This document shows, in pieces, positions 41,610 through 52,992 of a stretch of 64,000 bases of DNA. The position numbers and the translations under genes were made by a program. Each line of letters starts with the position of its first letter. The stretch's first letter is position 1. Origin of the DNA: Euphorbia lathyris. Lineage: Eukaryota > Streptophyta > Magnoliopsida > Malpighiales > Euphorbiaceae. The notes beneath the pieces are model-generated. The model saw nothing but the letters and a program-made list of their open reading frames with translations, was not told where the DNA came from and did no database searches. The stretch spans positions 80,307,501 through 80,371,500 of the forward strand of contig NC_088916.1 of assembly GCF_963576675.1 (NCBI RefSeq). Reading direction: 5' to 3'.

Positions 41610-43535
41610 TACGGAAAAAAAATTGAACAAGTTTAATTTAGTAGTTTTTTTTACACATGCACTTGAAAAATCGGCTCTCGAACGGACCGATCTTGTACCA
41701 AAGTTAAATTTGATGATTAGAAATCATTGAAACGGTGGTTGAACTCAACTGCCAAGCTTTATTTAAATTTATATGACCCATAGAACTTTGCAAACATATA
41801 CTAAAAAGTAGTGTAAAAAAAAGTTTAAACAATGTAATGAGAGCCCATATTTTACATCTGAATATGCCAAGTATAAATAAACCAGATTCCTGACACACTC
41901 TCACATGTCTTTCTCCATCACATGTATAATTACTAGTCACCGTTTTTTTTACCTTTCTCAAATTACTAGTCACCGTTTTTTTTACAGGTCAATTTTACAT
42001 TTTTCGTATTTTTTTTTAAGCTGTGAATGATTTTTCTTTTCCGATCTAAATTGAAATTCTGAAAATAATTGATGAGTTATAATCTAAGAATCCCGGAAAT
42101 TGATGATTACAAGTCGGAGAAATTGAACGAGATACAACGTATATTTGATGAGTTATGAGTCGGAGAAATTGATGAGTTACAACCTGAGAAATTGATGAGT
42201 TACAACCCGAGAATCCCTAGAATGTTTCCGTGACCGCCTAGGGGAAATAACGTATATTTTCACGAAAAATGTACCGCATCCAATTTTTTCGACTCATAAT
42301 CATCCATTTCAGGAGTTCTCGATCGGAAGAGAAAAGTCATTCACAGTTTTTGAAAGAAAAATATGAAAATGGTAAAATTGTCCAATAGGAGGCGGTAAAT
42401 AGCAATTCATTTTTTTTTATGGAAAAGATTAGATATGAAATTTTTTATGTTGGAAAAATATTTTCGGCATTCGGCCATAATGCCGAAAAACGAGAAAGAA
42501 TAGTGGGTAGCTAAAACTATTTTTCATCAAGATCGATCTCTTTAAAACATTCATGACATTATCTAGGAAATGTGCAGTCAGACTATTTGTCAGTCCCCTC
42601 CATAATAAACAATTCATTCACTCTATCAATCAATTCTGATATGCACGATTCACACTCGTTCAATAACTACACTAAAAGAGAAGAAGAAAATTGGTCTATG
42701 GTTCTTTCGAAAATCGGAAGAACTCTCAAATTTCCGCTTCAAACCGGGAAAGAGATGAAAAGAACATGCAGAAAAGATTTCGATTAGTGGGAGTGATTTT
42801 TCTAAAGAAAAATCAAGTCAGTTAAGACTTGTTCAAAAAGAAAATCGTTTTTGAAAAAATTAATAAAATTAATTATTTAATCAAATAAAAAATTCATAAA
42901 TATAAATGTCCATACCAATCCAATTCGATCTGATTGCATGGTGCGTGTGGTGATCAAATTTCAAACAAGCATCGTGTAGATCCCTCCTTTCTACAAAAGT
43001 GGATAACCCTACCTCCTTACAAACGATAAGTTTCTTTTTTTAGAAGAAAAATAATTATTTTATTCATAAGAAAAATATTATATTTCGAAACAAGTAACTA
43101 AAAAATTACAATCGAGTAATATATTGGTTAAGCTTGAATTTGCATATTTAATATAATAGATCGTGATAGAGCAATAACAGACAGTGCTTGAAACTATTTT
43201 TGGCACAACGACGAAAAACACACCCCAACTATAATTGACTTCATAGTCTTTTCCTCTAGCAATGACTTCACAATATTTTAATGAGCGAGATTTATGTGAT
43301 GGAGACATACCACAACTACTTATAAAGGGAGAAAAAACAAAAAAACTACAAATAAATAAAAAATTATAAAATCTACTATAGTAGATCAATCAAAAATTTA
43401 TTCAATAAAGGAAAAGCAAAACAAAATAAAGAATGAGCTTATCTTCTGGCTAAAAGTTGAAAGAAAATCTCAAAACCTGATGAAGATGAGAGTTTCTTGG
43501 CACCTAGGTTTAAGTCTAGTTTGTTTTAATTTTAA
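41610..43535. other. Spacer containing a foldback remnant (about 41990-42420)
   Basis: Inside, 'gtgaatgatttttcttttccgatc' (42025) pairs with 'gatcggaagagaaaagtcattcac' (42320), a clear inverted repeat, and between the arms 'aattgatgagttacaac' recurs three or four times (42105-42205). The rest is AT-rich with no gene I can support. Confidence 0.55.
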
Positions 43536-44120
43536 GGGTAAATAATTATAAGGTCCATGTGTTTTTACGTAATACACTAGTTAGTCCATGTGTTTTTAGA
43601 AATGATTATATAGTCCCTCAGTTTTTATTTTCGTCAGTCCTTATATTTGAGTGAGTGGTTAAATTAGACTAAATAAAATTTAAAATACCAAAATTACCAT
43701 TTAATATATCCAATTTTCCTATTTTATGTTTTTTCTTCATAATAATAATCTCTCCAATATTAGTTAATTGTTTTATTAATTTTCATATAATTATAAATTT
43801 TAATTTAATAGTGTAGATCTAACCTATTCATTAAAAATATGAATGATAACATTGACAAATTATGAAAATATGAATACAACTATATAAAATTATAAAAATG
43901 CTTTTTTTCAAGAGAATAAGAAATATAATTAGAACTATTTTGATTAAATTTGAAAACTAGAAGATAAGTTATTTTTATTTGTATAATTAGATGCAATTTT
44001 GTACTTTTATGTATAAAAATAAATAAATGGACTAAAGAGTTGATTAAGGTAAAATCTAAAGACATGATGGACCTACTAGTAAGTTGAGTAAAAACACATG
44101 GACCTTATAATTATTTATCC
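43536..44120. mobile_element. MULE-like miniature element
   Basis: Terminal inverted repeats of about 35 bp: GGGTAAATAATTATAAGGTC at the left and the inverse of GACCTTATAATTATTTATCC at the right, including 'catgtgtttttac'. Perfect 9-bp duplication TAATTTTAA (43527-43535, 44121-44129). AT-rich interior. Confidence 0.88.
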
Positions 44121-44457
44121 TAATTTTAATAGGCTTAATATCTTCTCAGCCCCCAAGTTATCTCAATCCTACAATTGACCCTCCGAACTTAGACTTATGA
44201 CAACTAACCCCCTCAACTTACTTATTTGAATTAAATAACCCTTCAAATTACTCGATTGGAACAAATAACTCCATAAGTTGCTTATTTAGAATAAATAACT
44301 CATAAACAAAAAAAAAACATTCAACATAATATTACATCAGAATTAAAAGATTTCAAAATATCGGTTGTTATATCTAACTAATCTACTGATATATTAACTA
44401 AAGGGCCAAAAAACTCTCGAAATAACCTATTAAAGGGAAATATAGACAGTGAGATGA
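44121..44457. other. Spacer, possible element half
   Basis: Contains repeated 'acttatttgaattaaataa / gaacaaataactccataagttgc' phrases (44180-44300), like one arm of a MITE, but no partner arm was found. No gene. Confidence 0.35.
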
Positions 44458-44466
44458 TAATAAAAA

Positions 44467-45540
44467 GGGATAAGGAGCAAATTTGCCCCTATGGTTTTAG
44501 TAGAGGAGCGAATTTACCCCTAACGTATGAAATAGACCAAATATACCCCTAACGTTTATATAAAGGATCAAATATGCCTTCGTCTAACGGGAAAAGATAA
44601 CGGAATAATTTACCGTTAGTTGACTTGTTTATTGACCGCCACGTCAAATATTTTTAATCTTGATCGTACATATCAGATATGACGTGTATATATCTGGACC
44701 GTTAAAAAAAAGTAATAAACATGTGCGACTTAAAACCTCCAATTTTTCTTTTCCAGTGCTCTTCTCTCCGGTCCTCCTGCCATTTTTTTATTTTTCACCG
44801 TCTCTTCCGTTGGGATCAAAGTTGATCTTCATCTCTGGTCATTTTTGTTCTTCTTTTCCTATTTGTGATTGGTGCGCTTCTAGCCGTGTGTTTTTCCTCG
44901 TTATTTCTTTTGGCCTGCTTTCTTCTTCCTTAGTGCGATCAGGACTTTTCTGCCATTGGTTCTTCCAATCTTCGTTCTTCTTTACATGGTCAGTTCATTG
45001 GTTTTAATTGTCGATTCGTTGGTTTTAATGGTTGAGATAAAGGGGTGGGCTCCCCTTAACTCACTGTGACTGGAAATTGCGATTTTGGAAGGCTTTCTGC
45101 AGGTTGCCTATGGTGATATGAATTTTATTCACAGACATATTTTACAATGAGAACCTTGTAACCCAAACATTAAATTTGGAATTTCTGTTGAGAACCAATG
45201 GAAGAGATGGTGAAAAATAAAAAATGGCAGGAGGACCGGAAACGCAAGCATCGGAAAAGAAAAATTGGGGGTTTTAAGTCGTACATGTTTATTACTTTTT
45301 TTTAACGGTCCAGATATATACACGTCATATCTAACATGTACGATCAGGATTAAAAATATTTGATGTGGCGGTCAATAAATAAGTCAACTAACGGTAAATT
45401 ATTCCGTTATCTTTTTCCGTTAGACGAGGGCATATTTGATCCTTTATATAAACGTTAGGGGTGTATTTGGTCTATTTCATACGTTAGGGGTAAATTCGCT
45501 CCTCTACTAAAACCATAGAGACAAATTTGCTCCTTATCCC
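44467..45540. mobile_element. MULE-like element with about 300-bp inverted repeats
   Basis: Ends GGGATAAGGAGCAAATTTG and its inverse. The arms (about 44467-44765 and 45225-45540) pair over nearly their whole length, including 'taacggaataatttaccgtta' and 'tggaccgttaaaaaaaagta'. Perfect 9-bp duplication TAATAAAAA (44458-44466, 45541-45549). The 460-bp interior has higher GC than the arms and could be captured DNA, but no family is recognised. Confidence 0.9.
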
Positions 45541-45549
45541 TAATAAAAA

Positions 45550-45984
45550 TGTAGATTTCTTATATTATATTTGTTAGGGAGATATGATGGTGGGACAATG
45601 GATGGGTAAGCGAGTTATCTTTCCAAACAAACTTATACCAATGGTGGTTATTAGAAAGTCGGATACTTAGTTTTGATAGAAAAGTCTATTTTATCCCTAT
45701 CAAAATTTATATTTTCCCCTTCAGTTCCATTTTCACCAATTTATATGTCGCTCCCAAATTGGAGCTTTTTTATGGTATGTTGGATGAATACAAATTTATC
45801 TTTGTTCGGCAAGAAATCGGTTAATCAATGTAGATGACTGTCATTTTGTGTGTGTGTGTGTAAACATTAGTAGCGTTTTTGCATTTCTGTTGGAGATAAA
45901 GATAGGATTGTCACTGCTTGTATGTTTTTCTACTAATTTTGTTGAACATACAGATAGGATTAAGAATGTGATATAGTATGTCGA
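45550..45984. other. Spacer, nothing recognised
   Basis: Short sequence between a MULE-like element and the LINE tail; includes a (TG)n run near 45849. No gene seen. Confidence 0.35.
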
Positions 45985-46815
45985 ATCTATTCAGCACTCG
46001 AAGATCGCCCTCTTTCGAATGATTCGAAAGTCTTTTGCCACTTCTAAAGGTTTTTGCTCTTCATGAAGAGATGATGTTATCTTATCCCGTCTTCTGGCTT
46101 CTCCCAGGCCGCCTCCGGCTCCCAACATTATTCCGGTCCATTGGCTTAAGCCTCCTCCGTGATGGGTTAAAGTCAATGTGGACGGCTCTGCTTTTGGCAT
46201 TCCAGACGAGGCAGGAGCGGGAGGTATTTTTCGCAACTATCTTGGATTTCCCAAAGACTGTTTTGCTTTTTCTACCCCTCCTTCTTTTGCTTACATGGCT
46301 GAATTGAGAGCCGCTATTTTTGCAATTGAACTTGCTTGGGAGAAAAATTGGCATCAGCTTTGGGTTGAGTCAGACTCAATGTACGTTGTTAATCTGCTTA
46401 GACATCGTTCCATGGATGTTCCTTGGAGTATTCGTCAAGAATGGTTGCATTGTCTCAGCATTTGCTCTAAGATGAACATTCTTTTTTCACACATCTTTAG
46501 GGAAGAAAATAGAGTTGCTGATGCACTGGCAAAGTTTGGAGTCTCTTCATTAGTGATCAATTGGTGGCCTTCAGCTCCTGCTTTTTGCCACATGTTTATC
46601 AATGATGACATTTGTAGTTTTTCTCACTTGTGTTTTTTTTTTTTACTTTCCTAAACTTTTCTCCTCCCCATTCTTTTTGTTTGTTCTCCTTCCTCTTCTC
46701 TTATTCAAACACTCATTTTTCGTTTATTAATATATTGCGGGTTTGTCAGTTCTTGGGCCACGGGTGCTTACTCCGTCCAAGTTCTGTCTCGTCCCAATTT
46801 CTATATAAAAAAAAA
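45985..46815 (+). pseudogene. LINE 3' fragment with RNase H
   Basis: 5'-truncated LINE tail. RNase H text: KVNVDGSAFGIPDEAGAGG with a frame shift near 46185, then FRNYLGFPKDCF, YMAELRAAIFAIELAWEKNW, LWVESDSMYVVNLLRHR and FREENRVADALAKFG. Catalytic residues D (NVDGS), E (MAELRA), D (ESDS) and D (RVADA) are present. A 3' UTR with 'tttattaatatattgcggg' and a short A run end it near 46815. Related to, but not the same copy as, the LINE at 8515. Confidence 0.85.
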
Positions 46816-47816
46816 CTTGATATTCCATTTTAGTTTTTTGAAAATTTAATATAATGTTCAAAATATTTTTTCCAGATAATTTTAATCTTCCAACTTTTGA
46901 AAACTTGAGTTTACCCGCTTATTATTGTAGTATCAATATGGAATGATATGAACTAAATTTAATTTATTTAAATTTAAATAAACGTTATATAATAAAATGG
47001 TGAAAACACATAAAATAAGGTTTACTTTGTCAAACAAAGTAAACATACCAACAAACTCTATTAGGTACATTGACTTTTCAATTGTTGAATTATTTACATT
47101 TTATTATTGAATATAAAGTTAATGGGTTTCACATACTTTTAGCATTTTTGTTTTAAAAAACACAGAAGATTCCAAAAAAAACACCCAAGAATTAGTGTTA
47201 TAAATAGAAATGTAATTCAGCCGAGTCGAATCGAATTTTAATTTGTTCATACTCGACTCGTTAAAAAATTGGCGAGTTCGAATCGAACTCAACATTCTGT
47301 TCACGAGCTTATTCATAACTTTTACTTGCAAGCAACTCATTAATTTTGTTTATAAATCCTGCTACCGATTAACTGAGTAATTATATTTATTTGAAATTTT
47401 TTTATCATTAAACATAGTTTTGAAAACTACAAAACTAAAGTTTTCATAAAATTATGTTTTACATTTCCCTCTTTATAGAAATACTATTATTAATCGAAGT
47501 TGTTTTATAAATCAATAATAGAGTCAGCTAAACTTCAAAACATAACATAAAAGTCAGTCAATCTAATGGGTAAGTTACACCCATAACCACTCAACTTTAT
47601 CTCAACTGGCATTATGACCTCTAAATTTCAAAATTTAATATAAAAATCACTAAACTTTCTAAATTCTAACATTATGAGTACTAATTTTTAACTAACGCTT
47701 CAAAATCACAGTTGATAACCTTAAAATAAAAAATTCTAAGAATTGATGATTTTTTAATGGAGAATTGATTATAGTTTAAGCAATTTTAATTCTTTATTTT
47801 TTTATTGGGAAGAGTA
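46816..47816. other. AT-rich spacer
   Basis: No gene. A small perfect inverted repeat GTTTACTTTG/CAAAGTAAAC lies at about 47023-47048. From 47565 the text looks like the left half of an older element that continues after 48711, interrupted by the element below. Confidence 0.4.
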
Positions 47817-48701
47817 TAAAAATAAACCTTGTGGTTACACCTGTTTTCGAACAACACTCATGTGGTTTAAAAGTTTGCAAAATGGTATCTTGAGGTTCAT
47901 TCCGTTAGCAAACACATACCAAATTGACTAACGGTATTAAAAGTCAAAGAAAAAAGAGTTAATTTGGTCCTTATATTTATTTATTTTATAAATTAACCCC
48001 GTTATTATCTAATTATCACAAAAAAAAACCCCAAAATAAAAAATAAAAATCAATTACACAATCTTCTCCATTTCTCTTTAATTTTTAATTTTTTTTCCTT
48101 TTTTTTCTCTCCTCTCTCTCTCTTTCTTCTTTATTATTTTTTTCTAAAATCATTGAGTTTCACTCACTTTCACTCCTTTTTGCTTGGAGGTAATGGAAAT
48201 TGTTTACCAATCAGTATGGCAGCTTCGAAGGGAAATAAGGAAATGGTGCGCTACCTATATCAAACTACAAAAAAGGATCTTCTAAATTCAGATGACGAAA
48301 ATCGCACAACTTTGCTTCTCACTTTAATTGACTCTCACATATACTTGAAATATACTAAAGGGAACCCAATGATTTTAGAGAAAATTAACAAAGAGGAAAG
48401 AGAGAGAGATAAAGAAGAAAAATAATAAAAAAATTAAAGAGAGATGGAGAAGATGGTGTAATTGATTTTTATTTTGGGTTTTTTTTGTGATAATTAGATA
48501 ATAATGGAGGTTAATTTATATAATAAATAAATATAAGGACCAAATTGACTCTTTTCCCTTTGACTTTTAACACCGTTAGTCAATTTGGTATGTGTTTGCT
48601 AACGGAATGAACCTCAATGTACCATTTTGCAAACTTTTAAACCACATGAGTGTTGTTCGAAAACAGCTGTAACCACAAGGTTTATTTTTATACTTTTTCC
48701 T
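47817..48701. mobile_element. Pack-MULE-like element carrying ankyrin-repeat fragment
   Basis: Inverted arms of about 280 bp: GAGTATAAAAATAAACCTTG at the left and the inverse of CAAGGTTTATTTTTATACTT at the right, continuing through 'accattttgcaaacttttaa'. A 9-bp duplication TTTTTTATT lies at 47808-47816 and 48702-48710. The middle holds a short coding fragment (next entry), which makes it a gene-capturing MULE rather than a plain MITE. Confidence 0.86.
48180..48356 (+). pseudogene. Captured ankyrin-repeat gene fragment
   Basis: The frame reads LPISMAASKGNKEMVRYLYQ, then LLNSDDENRTTLLLTLIDS, which matches the style of plant ankyrin-repeat/PGG-domain membrane proteins (A-x-x-G-x-x-x-M-V-x-Y-L). 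Only about 60 residues are present, with no proper start, no complete repeat set and no membrane part. It lies between the inverted arms of the MULE-like element; neighbouring residues come from arm sequence. Assignment rests on motif memory. Confidence 0.6.
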
Positions 48702-48710
48702 TTTTTATTT

Positions 48711-48928
48711 TAAGATTATTTAGGTGTTGTTTGGTTAAACGATTAGAGAGAAAGCTCCGAAAATGATGATTTTGAAAAAAAATAAATATGGTTCTAAACA
48801 AATTTAATTATTGAAGGTTTCTATTTTGAGGTTGTAAATAGTCATTTTGAGATGTTAGTTGAATTTTATTACCATAATGTTAAAACCTGTAAAATTGAGC
48901 GGTAGAGTTCAATGGTAATATGTTTAGA
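48711..48928. other. Right half of an older disrupted element
   Basis: 'attttaagattatttaggtgttgtttgg' and following text resemble 33310-33340 ('ttttgaggttatttagatgatgtttgg'), so a repeat family is shared between both places. No gene. Confidence 0.4.
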
Positions 48929-48937
48929 TATATTTTA

Positions 48938-49842
48938 GGATAAGGTGCAAAAATACCCTTAACGTTTACAGCCATGAGCAATTTTACCCTTAATGTCTAA
49001 AATAATGCAACTTTACCCCTAACATTGTCAAGTTGACTCAATTTGAAAAATAATTCATCAAACTGTCTTCTCGATTATGAATCTTGTCATTTACATTTCA
49101 CATGTGATAATTAGTAACAAATCATAAGTATATGATTGGATATGAAAAAAAAATTTAAAAAATTTAAAAAATATATTGTCTATTGTACTAGTTGGACAAA
49201 ATAAATTTAAAATATTTCATTGAAATTATAGATATTAATCTTTAATTCTATTATTAAATCACATAAAATATGAAATCTTTTTTTTAAGTGAACTGATATA
49301 CAATTGTCACATAATAAAAAACAAAATATCTGTGTTCTATAATAATATCTGAAATTGAACCAATTTACCAACGTTAGGGGATAAAATTGCTATTGGTAGC
49401 CAAAAGTAACTTTACCCCTAACATTGTTAAGTTGGCTCAATTTGAAAAATAATTCATCAAACTGTCTTCTCGATTATGAATCTTGTCTTTTACATTTCAC
49501 ATGTGATAATTAGTAACAGATCATAAGTATATGATTGGATATGAAAAAATTTTAAAAAATTTTAAAAATATATTGTCTATTGTACTAGTTGGACAAAATA
49601 AATTTAAAATATTTCATCGAAATTATAAATATTAATCTTTAATTCTATTATTAAATCACATAAAATATGAAATCTTTTTTTAAATGAAATGATATGCAAT
49701 TGGTACATAATAAAAAACAAAATATCTGTGTTCTGTAATAATATCTGAAATTGAACCAATTTGCCAATGTTATAGATAAAATTGCTATTGGTTGCCAATA
49801 TTAGGGATAAAATTGCACCATTTTAGATATTCACCTTATCCC
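48938..49842. mobile_element. MULE-like element with internal tandem duplication
   Basis: Ends GGATAAGGTG and CACCTTATCCC in inverted orientation; perfect 9-bp duplication TATATTTTA (48929-48937, 49843-49851). The inside is two direct copies of a roughly 400-bp unit starting 'actttacccctaacattgt' (about 49011 and 49409), differing at few positions. Confidence 0.85.
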
Positions 49843-49853
49843 TATATTTTATT

Positions 49854-50545
49854 GGGACAAGGTACCAAAATAGGTTTAAGGTTTTTGGAAAAGTACCAAT
49901 TTAGACTCAACGTTCAAAATAGCACCAATATAGGCTTAACGTTTACAACATAATATCAATTTAGCCTTAACGTTTACAATATATCATCAATTTAGGTCTC
50001 ACGTACAAAATAGCACCAATATAGGCTTAACGTTTATAAAATAATATGAATTTAAGTTTATCGTTTACAAAATATATACAATTTAAGATAAACGTCACAA
50101 TTAAATTAATCATATTATATTCTTTATATTGCTCATGTAATATATGCAAACTAAAAGTAACTGAATATCCACAATATTTCGAACACTAGTTAAAATAATA
50201 TTGATACATGTCAGCGTTCGAAATATTGTGGATATTCAGTTACTTTTAGTTTGCATATATTACATGAGCAATATAAAGAATATAATATGATTAATTTAAT
50301 TGTGACGTTTATCTTAAATTGTATATATTTTGTAAACGTTAAGCTTAAATTCATATTATTTTGTAAACGTTAAGCCTATATTAGTGCTATTTTGTACGTG
50401 AGACCTAAATTGATGTTATATTGTAAACGTTAAACCTAAATTGATATTATGTTGTAAATATTAAGCCTATATTGGTGCTATTTTGAATGATGAGCTTAAA
50501 TTTGTACTTCTCCAAAAACCTTAGACCTATTTTATTTGTTAGGAA
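49854..50545. mobile_element. Near-perfect long foldback element
   Basis: Arms of about 300 bp meet around 50200: 'gcaaactaaaagtaactgaa' at 50147 pairs with 'ttcagttacttttagtttgc' at 50235. Each arm holds three or four copies of a roughly 45-bp phrase ('aatataggcttaacgttta'). The exact termini are uncertain: TATTTTATT occurs at both sides (49845-49853; near 50529), but the outermost bases pair poorly. It starts 2 bp after the previous element's target duplication and ends about 100 bp before the promoter motifs of the host gene. Confidence 0.78.
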
Positions 50546-50641
50546 CAAAACAATAACAATAATTTTGTTAACTGGACCGGGCTGAGCTGGAACATGACGA
50601 GAAACTGGACTTGATTGGGCTTGGGCTACCATTTCCAGAGT

Positions 50642-50692
50642 TAAACTTGGCCCAGCCCACAGGCCCAATCGTCCCAGCCCACAGGCCCCATC
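50642..50692. promoter_or_regulatory. Site II (TGGGCY/GGCCCA) motif cluster
   Basis: TTGGCCCAGCCCACAGGCCC and a second copy CCCAGCCCACAGGCCCC within 50 bp give several TGGGCC/TGGGCT sites on the minus strand. Such clusters control plant housekeeping genes, notably nuclear genes for mitochondrial and ribosomal proteins. They lie about 250-290 bp upstream of the ATG at 50936. Confidence 0.7.
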
Positions 50693-50887
50693 GTGATCCC
50701 AATACAGTGATAGTATCAGCGGATTTCATTGGCGCAAAAAAGGATTGGAATTTTCCCGGCAACACTGAATCACGTTTGTGCATATCCTTTTCCGACTGGT
50801 ATTCATATCACAAACAATCATATATCGACTTATCACTATCAGCGACTTCAATTTGTGCAATTTTCCTCCAATCAGCCAATCTAGCAG

Positions 50888-50895
50888 AACCCTAA
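50888..50895 (+). promoter_or_regulatory. Telo-box
   Basis: AACCCTAA 41 bp before the ATG at 50936, probably in the 5' UTR. Telo-boxes often accompany site II motifs in promoters of translation and organelle genes. Confidence 0.6.
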
Positions 50896-50935
50896 TTGAA
50901 AATTGAAGTCATCCGATTTGGGGGAATCCACTACA

Positions 50936-52992
50936 ATGACGAGCAATTGGAGAAGAACAGTGGGAAACGTGAGGACGTTTATAGGGAATTCAATGGGTGG
51001 ACTTAGAGGAGGAAGCAATCTCGCTTCTTGGGCCGTCGCAGGAACCCTAGCCTACTTTCTCTGGATCAAGCCCTCGCAAGATCTCAAGCGTGAACAGGAG
51101 GTTTGTCGGAATTTTCATTAATTTTGAGTCTCCGTTATCGTTATTTTGGTTATTATTCGATCAGAGGCTGAGCGTTTGTTCTACTTGTTTTGCAGGCTAA
51201 GATAGCACTTGCTGCAGCTACAGATCCTTATCGTTATGTTGAGAAACGAAAACCGATCCCTGATCCTCAGGTGATTCTTAATTTATTTTACTCGTATATT
51301 ATTGGATTCCTGCTTGTTATTGCGATTCATTAATAAATTTGAATTGGAGTAGGCGTATCAATTTCTGAAACAGCAACATAGAGACAATCCATTTGATATG
51401 ATCTGCTTATATAGAATTATGTGGAATATATAGATGACTTCATAGTTCTTGAAGGCGCACTAAGGCGCAAAATACACTTACTTATGACCATACAAAAACA
51501 AAAGGCTTAATACATCACCGGCTCCCTAAACTTGTCCAAAACAGTAGATTGGCTCCCTGAACTTTGCATGTGTCTCAACAGCTCTTTAAACTTGCTTATT
51601 TCGTATCACCGGCTCCCTAAACTTGTCCATAAAAATAGATTAGCTCCCTGAACTTTGCAAGTGTGTAACCAACTCCCTAAACTTGCTTATTTTGTAACAA
51701 CTAAATACAAAAACTTATTAAACCTAAATTCTAAAAATACGTCTTCATCTATTCGAGATGTAATTTGTTCGCTTCTCTTACCTTTCAACCTATTATAAGA
51801 GTTAGTGTTGCAGGTTTGAGAGATTGAATGGATAAGAATCGAGAGTTGGTATTATGGTTTTTGTATTTAGTTGTTACAGAATAAGCAAGTTTGGGGAGTT
51901 GGTGAGACACTTGCAAAGTTGAAGGAGCTAATCTACTTTAATGGACAAGTTTAGGGAGCTGATGATACGAAATAAGCAAGTTTAGGGAGCTGCTGAGATA
52001 CTTGCAAAGTTCAGGGAACCAATCTACTATTTTGGACAAGTTCAGGGAGCTGATGATGTATTAGGCCAAAACAAAACCACATGAAAACATAATACTAAAT
52101 CACAAATGTCAAAAACACCAAGTTAAGCTCATACACATTAATTTATGCTTAACGTCTTAATCTAAGTATCTAACTAATGCTACTAAACTAATAACCATTC
52201 ATTGTCACTCGATATTCTCCTGTGTGTCTGTCACAATTTCTGTTGGAGTGGAGTGGAGTACGTGACTGCTCTTAATCCCTCTCCAGTCTTTCTATGTTTA
52301 GTTATGTGTCTTTTTATTCTTATTTAGATCAAGGGTTAAGATTAATCTTATTTAAATTAGATATGGTCGAGATTAGTCAAAACCTTAGTGAAAACACAGG
52401 CGCGCCTAGATTCAGGCTTCGAGGCTCGGGCGAGGCACACAATGCTAGAGACTTTTAAACAGGGCCTCGCTTTCTGCAATCAAAGCTCACTACCTTGAGC
52501 CTTGAGTGAGGCGCGCCTGAGGCGGTCCTTTAACCACTATGAATGACTTAATACAATTATGATACGATAACCTGTTTTGACATGATCTGCTTATATAGAA
52601 TTATGTGGAATTTATAGATTATTTGATATGATAACCTGTTTTGACATGATCTGTTTTTATAGAATGTGTGATATTCTGATCACTTAATAGGATTATGATA
52701 CAATAACTTGTTTTGACATGATCTATTTATATAGAATTATGTGGAATATATAGATCACTTAATACGATTATGATACAATAACCTGTTTTGACATGATCTG
52801 TATCACTTAATAGGATTATGATAGATAACCTATTTTGGCATGATCGTTTTATATAGAATTATGTGGAATATATAGATTACTTGATATGATTATGATACGA
52901 TAACCTATTTGATACTCATAAAAGGGAATTGTTTGCAGGAAACTGGATTGATATATGGAAACAAGAATAGAACAAGAAAACCCGATGAATAG
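50936..52992 (+). CDS. Small conserved plant protein, 97 aa, three exons
   Basis: Exons 50936-51100 (55 codons), 51196-51270 (25 codons) and 52939-52992 (17 codons and TAG), all phase 0. The second intron is GT-AG with acceptor GTTTGCAG; the first starts GAG|GTTTGT and ends TTTTGCAG. The protein begins MTSNWRRTVGNVRTF, has one hydrophobic segment at about 28-44 (SWAVAGTLAYFLW) and a charged soluble tail with DPYRYVEKRKPIPDP. I do not recognise a named family. The amphipathic Arg-containing N terminus, single membrane span and site II promoter suggest a small mitochondrial membrane protein (inference). The ATG at 50936 is the first good start; an upstream in-frame TTG was ignored. Intron 2 (1668 bp) contains a MULE-like element. 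It is the only intact ordinary gene seen. Confidence 0.85.
51504..52067. mobile_element. MULE-like element in intron 2 of the host gene
   Basis: Ends GGCTTAATACATCA and the inverse TGATGTATTAGGCC; long inverted arms composed of repeated 'ggctccctaaacttgtcc' and 'ctccctgaactttgca' phrases. Perfect 9-bp duplication AAAACAAAA (51495-51503, 52068-52076). Confidence 0.88.
52560..52920. repeat. Tandem-like repeats in intron 2
   Basis: Five or so degenerate copies of 'gattatgatacgataacctgttttgacatgatctg' with 'tatatagaattatgtggaatatatag' between them; a related single copy is near 51395-51440. Local duplications within the intron, no coding sense. Confidence 0.7.

Noticed and set aside
41425..41730. 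ORFs over the SINE
   Set aside because: They read through a tRNA-derived SINE and its duplication; no protein similarity is evident.
44660..45007. 115-aa hydrophobic ORF in the MULE-like element
   Set aside because: Phe/Ser/Leu-rich frame from pyrimidine-rich DNA that starts within the inverted arm; no membrane-protein family recognised.
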